Origin: Flavobacteriaceae bacterium UBA980
Lineage (GTDB): Bacteria > Bacteroidota > Bacteroidia > Flavobacteriales > Flavobacteriaceae
Assembly (NCBI GenBank): GCA_002292265.1
Contig: DBBQ01000061.1
Coordinates: 62,001 to 126,000, forward strand
Direction: 5' to 3'
Length of the DNA stretch: 64,000 nucleotides
Below are positions 19,016 through 26,613 of the stretch, one piece after another. The first letter of the stretch is position 1. Every line of letters begins with the position of its first letter. Below the pieces are notes generated by a model. That model saw nothing but the letters and a program-made list of their open reading frames with translations. It was not told the origin of the DNA and did not search any database. A program made the translations under genes and the position numbers.

Positions 19016-19687
19016 ATGAACACGATCAACCCCGATGTTTTCGCCTTTTATAAAGCATTAGCCCAAAACAACACCCGCGAGTGGTTTGAACCCCAAAAAC
19101 GGCGTTTTAAAGCCTTGGAAACCGAAGTAAAAGCCTTTAATGAGGGAGTAAAAGCAGGCATGGAAGTCACGGATGAAATAGAAAAGGTCAAAATGTTTCG
19201 GATTTACCGAGACGTGCGTTTTTCAAAAAACAAAACCCCCTATAAAACCCATTTTGGAATTTCGTTTCACCGCAAAAAACCCCAACTGCGTGGGGGCTAC
19301 TATATACATCTCGCTCCGGGCGACAGTTTCCTAGCCACGGGCTTTTGGGATCCCAGTCCGGCGGATTTACTCCGTATGCGCAAAGAATTGGAAGTCGATG
19401 CTCAGGAATTTCGGGATTTGATGGCCGTTCCTGCTTTTACAAAGGTCTGGGGAAACCTGGAGGGCGACGCTGTAAAAACAGCACCCAAAGGCTTTGCCAA
19501 AGACCACCCCAACATCGATCTGATTCGCCACAAACAATTCTTGTTCATTAAAAAATTTAACGATAAATCCGTACTTTCGCCTGACTTTCAAAAAGAAGTA
19601 ATCGCAGCTTTTACTGCCGTAAGACCCTTTTTTGATTATATGAGCAACGTACTTACTACTGATTTAAACGGGGAATCGCTCTTCTAA
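19016..19687 (+). CDS. DUF2461 / TIGR02453 family protein
   Basis: A 223-residue soluble protein of a widespread family with no firm function. Recognisable features are NNTREWFEPQKRRFKALE near the N-terminus, FRIYRDVRFSKNKTPYKTHF, GGYYIHLAPGDSFLATGFWD and a KGFAKDHPNIDLIRHKQF block. It has its own promoter and is followed 14 bases later by the M61 peptidase gene. Confidence 0.9.
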   Translation: MNTINPDVFAFYKALAQNNTREWFEPQKRRFKALETEVKAFNEGVKAGMEVTDEIEKVKMFRIYRDVRFSKNKTPYKTHFGISFHRKKPQLRGGYYIHLAPGDSFLATGFWDPSPADLLRMRKELEVDAQEFRDLMAVPAFTKVWGNLEGDAVKTAPKGFAKDHPNIDLIRHKQFLFIKKFNDKSVLSPDFQKEVIAAFTAVRPFFDYMSNVLTTDLNGESLF

Positions 19688-19701
19688 TTTCAACCAACTT
19701 T

Positions 19702-21597
19702 ATGAAAAAATTAAGTTCAAAATTCGCGCTTTGCATTGCCGCCACATTTTTAATTTCAGGCTGTGCCGCTTTAAAAAACACCACCCCCGCCAGACCGGAT
19801 TATATTCAGGCTTCGGTAGATCTGGTAGCCATGAATGACGACAGGGTACAGGTGCAAATTACACCTCCCAAAATCAACGCAGAAGAAATCACTTTTTACA
19901 TTCCACAAATCGTCCCAGGGACCTATGAGTATTCCAATTTTGGTCGTTTTGTAGAAAACGTAAAAGCCTATGATTCAAATGATAATGAATTATCAATTGA
20001 AGCGTTAGATCAAAACAGCTGGAAGATCTCCAATGCAAAAAAATTAGACCGCATCACCTACTGGACCAGCGATACTTTTGACGGTCCCGAGGGAAGTGAA
20101 ATCTATCCCATGGGAGGAACCAATTACAAAGAAGGAGAGACTTTTTTACTGAACCTACACAGTATGATCGGTTATTTTGAAGGGATGAAAGAAGCGTCTT
20201 ACCGTCTCCGTGTTCGTTCGCCCAAAAACCTTGAAGCGTTTACTTCTTTACCCGCACTTTCCAAGAGTGATACGCTGGATATATTTTCTGCCAAACGCTA
20301 TTTTCACATCATCGATAATCCCATTTTATACAGCGAGCCCAACACGGTGCGTTTTGATTTAGATGACATCAAAGTGGGGATGGCCATTTACTCCCCCACG
20401 GGAGTTCACAAGGCCACCGACTACGAAGCAGCCATTAAAGAAATGATGGTGGCGCAAAAGAAGTTTCTTGGCAAGGCAAACAACACGCCTTCCTATGATA
20501 TTTTGCTATACCTGATGGGTATGGACGAATTGCAGTATTTTGGAGGAATGATGGGTGCTTTGGAACACCACACTTCCACAACCGCCGTATTTGTGGAGCA
20601 AATGCAGCCACAAGAACTCACTCAAAGCCTAGTGGATGTGGTGTCACATGAATTTTTCCACACGCTTACGCCACTGAACATTCACTCGGAAGAGATTCAC
20701 AATTTTGAATACAACACCCCTTTAATGTCCAAACACTTGTGGATGTATGAGGGAACGACGGAATACTTTGCCAATTTGTTTCAAATCAATCAAGGACTCA
20801 TTGACGAACAAAATTTCTACAACCGCATTCTTGAAAAATTAAACTATTCGCAACGGTATGACGATACGATGTCTTTTACCGAAATGAGTGCCGGTATTGT
20901 GGACGAACCCTACCAAACCAACTACGCCAATGTCTATCAAAAAGGAGCGTTGATCAATATGTGCTTGGACATCCTCATCCGGGAGCAGAGTGGGGGAGAC
21001 AACGGTATTTTATGGGTCATGCAAAACCTTGCCCAGCGCTACGGTACTGAAAAACCGTTTCAAGACGACGCCCTGATAGATGAGATCGTTGCGATGACCT
21101 ATCCAGAGGTAGGAGAATTTTTTAAAACCCATGTTGAAGGAAACACACCCATTGACTATATGGATTACTTTTCCAAAGTCGGCTTGACCATGGGTGAGAC
21201 GGAAGTTCCACTTCCCAGTATTCTCTTTAAAGACAATCAAAGTCCCTTTTTTGCTCCGCAACCCAATGCTTCGGGTGTGGTTCAGTATGTGGTCACTGAT
21301 TTAAACACGACCATAGAAGCTATGGGTGTTCAGGTTGGAGATCTGTTTTTGGGCCTGGATGGTAAAATGTTACCTGAAATCAAACAGGAAAACGCTGAAG
21401 GCATCAATGCGGTGTTTACACCCAGTTTTATGTGGGACGACCAAAAAGAGTTTAGCATTACCGTACAACGGGGAGAAGAACAACTTACGCTCCGCGGGGT
21501 GACAGGAACTCCTAGCGCCAAAGCAAACGGTGTGGTGGAAGATCCCACTGCTACTGAACTCGCCGTGGCACTGCGCCAAGCTTGGTTAAAAAAATAA
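19702..21597 (+). CDS. M61-family (glycyl aminopeptidase-like) lipoprotein with PDZ domain
   Basis: The 631-residue protein has a lipoprotein signal with lipobox LISG-C (Cys21). A beta-rich N-domain (about 35-200) is followed by a thermolysin-like peptidase domain with zinc motif HEFFH (316-320) and the downstream Glu350 in MYEGTTEYF. A PDZ-like region occupies about 510-600 (GVQVGDLFLGLDGK). M61 enzymes remove N-terminal residues, often glycine; activity here is expected because the zinc ligands are intact. It probably acts in the periplasm, on an inner- or outer-membrane anchor. Confidence 0.93.
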   Translation: MKKLSSKFALCIAATFLISGCAALKNTTPARPDYIQASVDLVAMNDDRVQVQITPPKINAEEITFYIPQIVPGTYEYSNFGRFVENVKAYDSNDNELSIEALDQNSWKISNAKKLDRITYWTSDTFDGPEGSEIYPMGGTNYKEGETFLLNLHSMIGYFEGMKEASYRLRVRSPKNLEAFTSLPALSKSDTLDIFSAKRYFHIIDNPILYSEPNTVRFDLDDIKVGMAIYSPTGVHKATDYEAAIKEMMVAQKKFLGKANNTPSYDILLYLMGMDELQYFGGMMGALEHHTSTTAVFVEQMQPQELTQSLVDVVSHEFFHTLTPLNIHSEEIHNFEYNTPLMSKHLWMYEGTTEYFANLFQINQGLIDEQNFYNRILEKLNYSQRYDDTMSFTEMSAGIVDEPYQTNYANVYQKGALINMCLDILIREQSGGDNGILWVMQNLAQRYGTEKPFQDDALIDEIVAMTYPEVGEFFKTHVEGNTPIDYMDYFSKVGLTMGETEVPLPSILFKDNQSPFFAPQPNASGVVQYVVTDLNTTIEAMGVQVGDLFLGLDGKMLPEIKQENAEGINAVFTPSFMWDDQKEFSITVQRGEEQLTLRGVTGTPSAKANGVVEDPTATELAVALRQAWLKK

Positions 21598-21613
21598 GCA
21601 ACTAAACCACTGT

Positions 21614-22585
21614 TTACTTCCCTTTGGATTCCATCTCTAGGGAAGTTTTTGTTTCTATGCGGTCCAATTCTTTGAGGAGTATGGAAATGACCTTTTGCTC
21701 TTGTTGAATTGGAAAGACGTGACCTGCATTGGGAATCGTTTTTAGTTGAAAAAGGGCTTTAGGAAAATGGGAAGTGGTAAATTCTGCATTGGGTGCAAAG
21801 GGGACTATTTTGTCTTGCGCCCCGTGGAGCATAAGTACAGGTAAAGCAATCGTGTTCCATAGATCTTCGAATTCTTTTAAGCTGGCAACGTGGGAGCACT
21901 TTTCTTTTTGAGCCACAATAAAGGTTTGGGGCACCATCCATCGGGTCAAACGGTATTCCGCCAAACGACCTAATTTAAAATAGCGTTCCGCCTCCGGGTC
22001 CAAGGCTGGAGCCAGAAGAACAACTCCAGAACAAGAGATGGGGTCTTTCAGCGCCATGGCCGCTGCAATGGGACCGCCGTAGGACCATCCCACAAGCAAA
22101 GAGGGGAAGGAAGGGTTGCGGTATTTTTGTAGTACAGGAAGCAGGCTCTCTGCTTGCTCTTCAATTTCGGGATAGGCCACACCAAACTCGGAGTAACCGA
22201 ATCCCAATCGATCCAAGCTGATCAAATTTGCGTGCTGATTTAAAAGCGAATCGGTGAGGTACCCGTCAAAATTATCACTAGACCCCGGAGCACCGTGGAT
22301 AAAAAATAAGGTAGGAAGTGCTGGATCGTAAGGCTTGGAGTGTATGTGTCTTAAATTCAATCCCTGGTAGGTTTCATAATGGACTTCCGCCTGTAAACCG
22401 TGTTTTGCAAAACGCTTAATCACCTTCTTGTCCGAAGTGCGAAAGCTTGCCCAAGCACCACAAGCATTCCAGAGTTCTTTACGTACACGCTCCGCTACAG
22501 CTTCACTAAATCGTTCAGTAATTCTATCGAGTATAGAAATCAATGCCGCATTAGTTTCTTCCGTTAAATACAATTCATACCTCAT
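21614..22585 (-). CDS. Alpha/beta-fold hydrolase
   Basis: A 323-residue hydrolase. The C-terminal domain (about 70-310) has the oxyanion motif FIHGAPGSSDNF, the nucleophile elbow LVGWSYGGP, an Asp in LMLHGAQDKIVPF and a His in PNAGHVFP, so the triad is complete. The N-terminal 70 residues form a charged helical extension (TEETNAALISILDRITERF) that is not typical and whose role I cannot say. No signal peptide, so cytoplasmic. Substrate unknown. Confidence 0.88.
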   Translation of the reverse strand: MRYELYLTEETNAALISILDRITERFSEAVAERVRKELWNACGAWASFRTSDKKVIKRFAKHGLQAEVHYETYQGLNLRHIHSKPYDPALPTLFFIHGAPGSSDNFDGYLTDSLLNQHANLISLDRLGFGYSEFGVAYPEIEEQAESLLPVLQKYRNPSFPSLLVGWSYGGPIAAAMALKDPISCSGVVLLAPALDPEAERYFKLGRLAEYRLTRWMVPQTFIVAQKEKCSHVASLKEFEDLWNTIALPVLMLHGAQDKIVPFAPNAEFTTSHFPKALFQLKTIPNAGHVFPIQQEQKVISILLKELDRIETKTSLEMESKGK

Positions 22586-22798
22586 TTAAGCTTTTAATTG
22601 AACCTACCACCGTTTGCTTACCGCAGTTTTGTTACTATGCCCAAATCTTATGTTCTTGAGGGTGTAATTAAATTGGGACAGAATAACAGACTTAACATAA
22701 AAAAAATAAAACAAATATATTTATAATTTATGTTATGTAAAATAATATTACAAAAAGAATATTGTACATTTGAGAGATAAACAAATACCCTACACCCC
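22586..22798 (+). promoter_or_regulatory. A/T-rich promoter region upstream of the DUF2911 gene
   Basis: A -7 box TACATTTG is at 22765-22772. Upstream are two dyads: TAACATAAA (about 22693-22701) with TTTATGTTA (about 22728-22736), and TGTAA (22736-22740) with TTACA (22748-22752), the second lying where a -33-region regulator could bind. No reading frame is credible in the gap. Confidence 0.4.
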
Positions 22799-23335
22799 AT
22801 GAAAATTTTAAAATACATTCTTATTACGGTTGTCAGTCTGGTTGTAATTGCAGCCGCCTTCTTTGCTTATGGATTGTACATCAATCCGAAAAGTCCAAAA
22901 GGAATGGCACAATACAGCAGTGGTTCTACGGAGATTGCCATTAGTTATTACCGTCCTTTTAAAAAGGAACGACTGATCTTTGGTGCGCAAGAAGACGGAG
23001 CTTTAGTTCCTTACGGTCAATACTGGCGCTTAGGCGCAAACTTAACCACCCGATTGACAACGAACACTAATCTTAGTTTTGCTAGTCGTTCCCTCCCGGC
23101 AGGCTCCTACGGTCTTTACACCTATCCTTATAAAGACCATTGGTTGCTCGTGGTACACGAAAAAACAGGTGGATTTAGCAACGCAGAACCCGATCCCGCG
23201 GCTGTGGTGATGAAATTCAACCTCCCAGTAGAATCTCTCCCTGAAGTCATAGAGCAGTTTACCATTGATTTTGTAGAACAGAACATACGCTTGCGTTGGG
23301 ATACCACGCAGGTATTGATACCCTTTAGTGAGTGA
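22799..23335 (+). CDS. DUF2911 family protein, membrane anchored
   Basis: The 178-residue protein starts with a membrane segment (about 4-26, ILITVVSLVVIAAAFFAYGL), followed by a beta-sandwich domain of the DUF2911 type (ISYYRPFKKERLIFGA, YGQYWRLGANLTTRL, LPAGSYGLYTYP). The family is common and secreted or membrane-anchored in Bacteroidota, function unknown. It overlaps the following amidohydrolase gene by 4 bases (GTGA), suggesting that the two products act together. Confidence 0.9.
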   Translation: MKILKYILITVVSLVVIAAAFFAYGLYINPKSPKGMAQYSSGSTEIAISYYRPFKKERLIFGAQEDGALVPYGQYWRLGANLTTRLTTNTNLSFASRSLPAGSYGLYTYPYKDHWLLVVHEKTGGFSNAEPDPAAVVMKFNLPVESLPEVIEQFTIDFVEQNIRLRWDTTQVLIPFSE

Positions 23336-24471
23336 GAAAACTATTGAAAGGCCTTTGGACCTTAGTCCGTATGAGTTTTGCTGTACTGTTTATCGGCGGA
23401 CTCACCTACTACATTATTGATAAAATTCAAGAGAAGAAAAACTTGATGGACATCGAGGAATACAGTCCTAAATCTACCCTTGTTGTTCCTCAAACTGAAA
23501 TCCAAAAGGCAAAATACCCTTTTATAGACGTCCACAATCATCAGTTTGACATGCCTTTGAAAAACTTGTCCCAACTGACGGCGGAAATGGACAGCTTGAA
23601 CATGGCGTTTATGATCAACCTCAGTGGATTTCGAGGTTTGTATTTAAAACAATCCCTTAAAAATGTAAAAGAGAACGCCCCTACCCGCTTTGGCCTGTTT
23701 GTCAATGTCGATTTTGAAGCGATAGACGATGTTGATTTTGCTCCCGAGCAAGTCGCGTTGATTGACCAAGCGGTTCAGGACGGAGTGCTGGGTCTAAAAG
23801 TGTATAAGTCTCTGGGGCTCACCGACCGAGATAAAAACGGAGCACGGATCGGGGTTAACGATCCCCGTTTGGATCCCATTTGGAAGGCCTGCGGGGACAA
23901 CAACATCCCTGTTTTGATTCACAGTGGAGAACCCGCTTCGTTTTGGCATCCAAAGAATAAGTTCAACGAACGCTGGTTAGAATTGCGCCAAAAACCCAAT
24001 CGGTATCGCGATCCGGAAACCAACCCTTCTTTTGAGGAAATCCTCGCAGAACAACACGACATCTTTCGGAAGCACCCCAACACCACTTTTATCAATGCCC
24101 ACTTGGGATGGATGGGAAATGATTTAGACCGACTGGGCGCTAATCTTGACACCTACCCCAATGTGGTAACCGAAATTGGAGCCGTTTTGGCAGAGTTGGG
24201 TCGTCAACCCAAACGCGCACGTCAGTTTTTTGTGGACTACCAAGATCGTATTCTCTTCGGGAAAGATGCGTACAATGTTTCGGAATATTACACCTATTTT
24301 AGAATCTTAGAAACTGATGATGAATATTTTGATTATTACAGAAAACGCCACGCCCACTGGAAAATGTACGGCCTGGCCCTCCCCGACTCCATTTTAAAAA
24401 AGCTGTATTATAAAAATGCACTGCGTTTGTTTCCCAGTATTGATTCAACCCTCTTTAAACCCGCACTATGA
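23332..24471 (+). CDS. Membrane-anchored amidohydrolase-family protein
   Basis: The 379-residue protein starts at a GTG overlapping the DUF2911 stop. One N-terminal membrane segment (about 12-30) is followed by a TIM-barrel metal-dependent hydrolase (Amidohydro_2 type) with metal ligands in FIDVHNH (H68, H70), LIHSGEP, INAHLGWMGND and the Asp of LFGKDAY. Such domains cleave C-N, C-O or C-C bonds (for example decarboxylases). The membrane anchor places the domain probably outside the cytoplasm. Substrate cannot be inferred. The ybjQ start overlaps its stop by 4 bases. Confidence 0.88.
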   Translation: MRKLLKGLWTLVRMSFAVLFIGGLTYYIIDKIQEKKNLMDIEEYSPKSTLVVPQTEIQKAKYPFIDVHNHQFDMPLKNLSQLTAEMDSLNMAFMINLSGFRGLYLKQSLKNVKENAPTRFGLFVNVDFEAIDDVDFAPEQVALIDQAVQDGVLGLKVYKSLGLTDRDKNGARIGVNDPRLDPIWKACGDNNIPVLIHSGEPASFWHPKNKFNERWLELRQKPNRYRDPETNPSFEEILAEQHDIFRKHPNTTFINAHLGWMGNDLDRLGANLDTYPNVVTEIGAVLAELGRQPKRARQFFVDYQDRILFGKDAYNVSEYYTYFRILETDDEYFDYYRKRHAHWKMYGLALPDSILKKLYYKNALRLFPSIDSTLFKPAL

Positions 24472-24782
24472 TTATTGTAAACACACCTGAAATTCACAAC
24501 AAAAAAATTACGGAAACACTAGGTATTGCCAGAGGCAGTACCGTTCGTGCCCGTAATGTGGGGCAAGATATTTTTGCCGGATTAAAAAACATTATTGGAG
24601 GTGAAATATCGGAATACACCAAACTTCAAGCCCAGTCCCGCGAACAGGCGCTACAACGCATGACTGAAGATGCCGAGCGCATGGGTGCCAATGCCGTTAT
24701 AAACGTCCGCCTCACCACCTCTATGGTCATGCAAGGCTGCTCTGAAATCCTAGCCTATGGAACTGCTGTCGTGGTGGAGTAA
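24468..24782 (+). CDS. YbjQ / heavy-metal-binding (DUF74) family protein
   Basis: The 104-residue protein has the YbjQ-family pattern: a beta strand with VNTPEIHNKKITETLGIARG, STVRARNVGQDIFAGLKN, GGEISEYTKLQAQSREQAL and GANAVINVRLTTSMVMQGCSEILAYG. The family forms pentameric rings; its name reflects a weak metal-binding notion and function remains unclear. It overlaps the amidohydrolase stop by 4 bases, and a tiny membrane protein follows one base later. Confidence 0.93.
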   Translation: MIIVNTPEIHNKKITETLGIARGSTVRARNVGQDIFAGLKNIIGGEISEYTKLQAQSREQALQRMTEDAERMGANAVINVRLTTSMVMQGCSEILAYGTAVVVE

Positions 24783-24783
24783 A

Positions 24784-24888
24784 ATGGAGCTTCTGTTTTT
24801 TTTAGTCTGTGGGGTACTCCTAGTTTATCTTCTTTATAAAAAAGGTGAAGAAGAGAAAGAGGAAAACTTTGAGGATCGAGAGTATTAA
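24784..24888 (+). CDS. 34-residue single-pass membrane protein
   Basis: An ATG one base after the ybjQ stop opens a 34-codon frame: a hydrophobic segment (residues 2-18, ELLFFLVCGVLLVYLLY), then a very charged tail KKGEEEKEENFEDREY. The positive KK then acidic tail suggests an N-out/C-in orientation. Spacing and direction make it the last gene of the DUF2911-amidohydrolase-ybjQ unit; it converges with the DinB-like gene (4-base overlap). It is below common length cutoffs. Function unknown. Confidence 0.65.
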   Translation: MELLFFLVCGVLLVYLLYKKGEEEKEENFEDREY

Positions 24889-25460
24889 TTTTTCACTCCC
24901 AAAAACACATTCACCCCTTTTGGGATAGGATTTCCTGAACTTCTTCGAAAACTTACCACTTGCCCCGTGTGATACAAAGCGTCGGAAATTGGACCGTTGA
25001 TTAAATTCCACAGTGGAAATTGACTCTGCTTCCCTCTCCGATCAAAAATAACCTTAGCCTTTTCCAAATCTTCTAATTTCATCGACTGAAAAAGAGCCAC
25101 CGCAGCATCGAGATAGTGTAATGTTTTGGAACGCAGGGTTTTAAAATCTTCGGGAATGTTTTCAGCAGGTCGCAAGGAGGCCTTGCCTTTAGCAGTGTTT
25201 AAAATCACTTCCGTCAATCCGTAGATATGTTCCAGCGTTTCCCAACTGCTCTGTCCGCTCGTAGAGGGTTTATACGCTAAATCTTCAGGCCGTAACCCTT
25301 CCGTAGCCCAGTAATAGCGAAAACCCAAACCTTGAATCATCCGCGAGAGTAGGTTTTCTGAATTCATGGCAGTGGGCGCTTTGGGAATCGACTGAAAAGG
25401 GAGTTCTTGAGCCATAAGGGATAGGTTTAAACTAAAAAAGAAGACAAGGAACAAACGCAT
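24885..25460 (-). CDS. Exported DinB-like metalloprotein
   Basis: The 191-residue protein has a cleavable signal peptide (about 1-17, MRLFLVFFFSLNLSLMAQ), so it is exported, unlike most DinB-fold proteins. The helical bundle has candidate metal ligands in SSWETLEHIYGL and DALYHTGQVVSFRR, the usual first and third His regions. The second DinB-fold gene of the window (the other is in the his operon), the two being only distantly similar. Function unknown. Confidence 0.85.
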   Translation of the reverse strand: MRLFLVFFFSLNLSLMAQELPFQSIPKAPTAMNSENLLSRMIQGLGFRYYWATEGLRPEDLAYKPSTSGQSSWETLEHIYGLTEVILNTAKGKASLRPAENIPEDFKTLRSKTLHYLDAAVALFQSMKLEDLEKAKVIFDRRGKQSQFPLWNLINGPISDALYHTGQVVSFRRSSGNPIPKGVNVFLGVKN

Positions 25461-25511
25461 TATAGATATTTACTCCACTAAAATAGTATTTTAGCATTAT
25501 AAATACTGCTG

Positions 25512-25853
25512 ATGGCTAAGAAATTATCCTCCTTAGAAGAACTCGCTAAAATCCAATTTGACAATCTCGCGCCCGACCGGGAAGAACCAAACACCTCCGA
25601 ACCTGAGTTTATTCCCCAAGAGCTCGAAGCCCATTTTAGCAACAAAGGTCGTGCGGGTAAAACCATTACCTTGATCAAAGGATTTCAAGGCGATCAACAA
25701 GAATTAAAAGCCCTTGCCAAAATCCTAAAAAATGCCGTAGGGGTTGGTGGTACAGTCAAAAACGGTGAAATCATCATCCAAGGAAATTATCGGGACAAAC
25801 TGATGCAGCTTCTTCAAGAAATGGGCCATACCGTTAAACGTGTGGGTGGGTAG
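25512..25853 (+). CDS. SUI1/eIF1-like translation factor (YciH family)
   Basis: The 113-residue protein carries a C-terminal SUI1 domain (about 40-113) with GRAGKTITLIKGFQGD, LKALAKILKNAVGVGGTVK and EIIIQGNYRDKLMQLL. The N-terminal 40 residues are acidic and probably flexible. Bacterial homologues (YciH) are eIF1-like and thought to influence initiation fidelity. It lies between two minus-strand genes with its own upstream spacing of about 50 bases from the divergent DinB-like gene. Confidence 0.93.
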   Translation: MAKKLSSLEELAKIQFDNLAPDREEPNTSEPEFIPQELEAHFSNKGRAGKTITLIKGFQGDQQELKALAKILKNAVGVGGTVKNGEIIIQGNYRDKLMQLLQEMGHTVKRVGG

Positions 25854-25896
25854 GCATTCCATTACTTTCTTTTGTTAATTTATTGTCGTATCGGGT

Positions 25897-26574
25897 TCAA
25901 ATATCCACTCGCCAATCGATTGCTTTCGCTCCATTTTTTTTTAAATAATCATTACACCGACTAAAGTGTTTATTCCCAAACCAATACCCCCTATTAGCAC
26001 TTAAAGGAGAGGGATGACCACTGCTTAAAATCAAGTGCTTAGAAGTATCGATTAATTTGGCTTTCTTTTTGGCGAAGCCTCCCCATAACATAAAGACCAC
26101 TCCGCTTTTTTCTGCAGAGATGCTTTGAATCACCACATCGGTAAAGCTTTCCCAGCCTTGCTTTTGATGACTTCCCGCTTGCTGGGCTTGAACGGTCAAG
26201 GTAGCGTTGAGGAGAAAGACCCCTTGCTTTGCCCAGGGAGTAAGGTTCCCACTTTTAGGGTAATGAATCTCAATATCACTTTCAATTTCTTTAAAAATAT
26301 TAATGAGGGAAGGCGGGTGCTTTATCCCCGCTGGCACTGAGAAACTCAAGCCTTGGGCTTGCCCAGGACCATGATAGGGGTCTTGGCCGAGGATCACCAC
26401 TTTTAGTTGATCTAAGGGGCAGTGGTTAAAGGCCTGAAAAATGTCTTTTCCTGGTGGGTAACAAGTCGTTTTTTGATAGGCCGCTTTGACAAAGTCTACT
26501 AATTTTTGGAAATAAGGTGCCCCAAACGCAGTTTCTAACGGCTTTTCCCAACTGGAATGTATTTGCATCTTCAT
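25897..26574 (-). CDS. ung: Uracil-DNA glycosylase
   Basis: This base-excision enzyme removes uracil from DNA. The 225 residues contain the catalytic Asp65 in LGQDPYHGPGQ, the uracil-binding LSFSVP, the second catalytic His187 in SGHPSPLSANRG and the WFGNKHF end motif. Starting at the ATG two codons later is equally possible. The promoter of the divergent mutS2 overlaps its start region. Confidence 0.97.
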   Translation of the reverse strand: MKMQIHSSWEKPLETAFGAPYFQKLVDFVKAAYQKTTCYPPGKDIFQAFNHCPLDQLKVVILGQDPYHGPGQAQGLSFSVPAGIKHPPSLINIFKEIESDIEIHYPKSGNLTPWAKQGVFLLNATLTVQAQQAGSHQKQGWESFTDVVIQSISAEKSGVVFMLWGGFAKKKAKLIDTSKHLILSSGHPSPLSANRGYWFGNKHFSRCNDYLKKNGAKAIDWRVDI

Positions 26575-26590
26575 GAATTTATTACTTTTG
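26562..26590 (+). promoter_or_regulatory. Promoter of mutS2
   Basis: TTTG at 26562-26565 and TACTTTTG at 26583-26590, followed by CAG, form a good Bacteroidota -33/-7 pair (17 bases between). It sits across the ung start codon on the opposite strand. The mutS2 ATG is at 26614, giving a leader of about 15-20 bases. Confidence 0.6.
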
Positions 26591-26613
26591 CAGGGCTAAG
26601 TTAAGAAAAACCA

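Noticed and set aside
24145..24471. Possible tRNA or structured RNA in small gaps
   Set aside because: I looked for cloverleaf-type pairings and CCA ends in the gaps (18657-19015, 22586-22798, 31958-32488 and shorter ones) and found none; all other sequence is coding.
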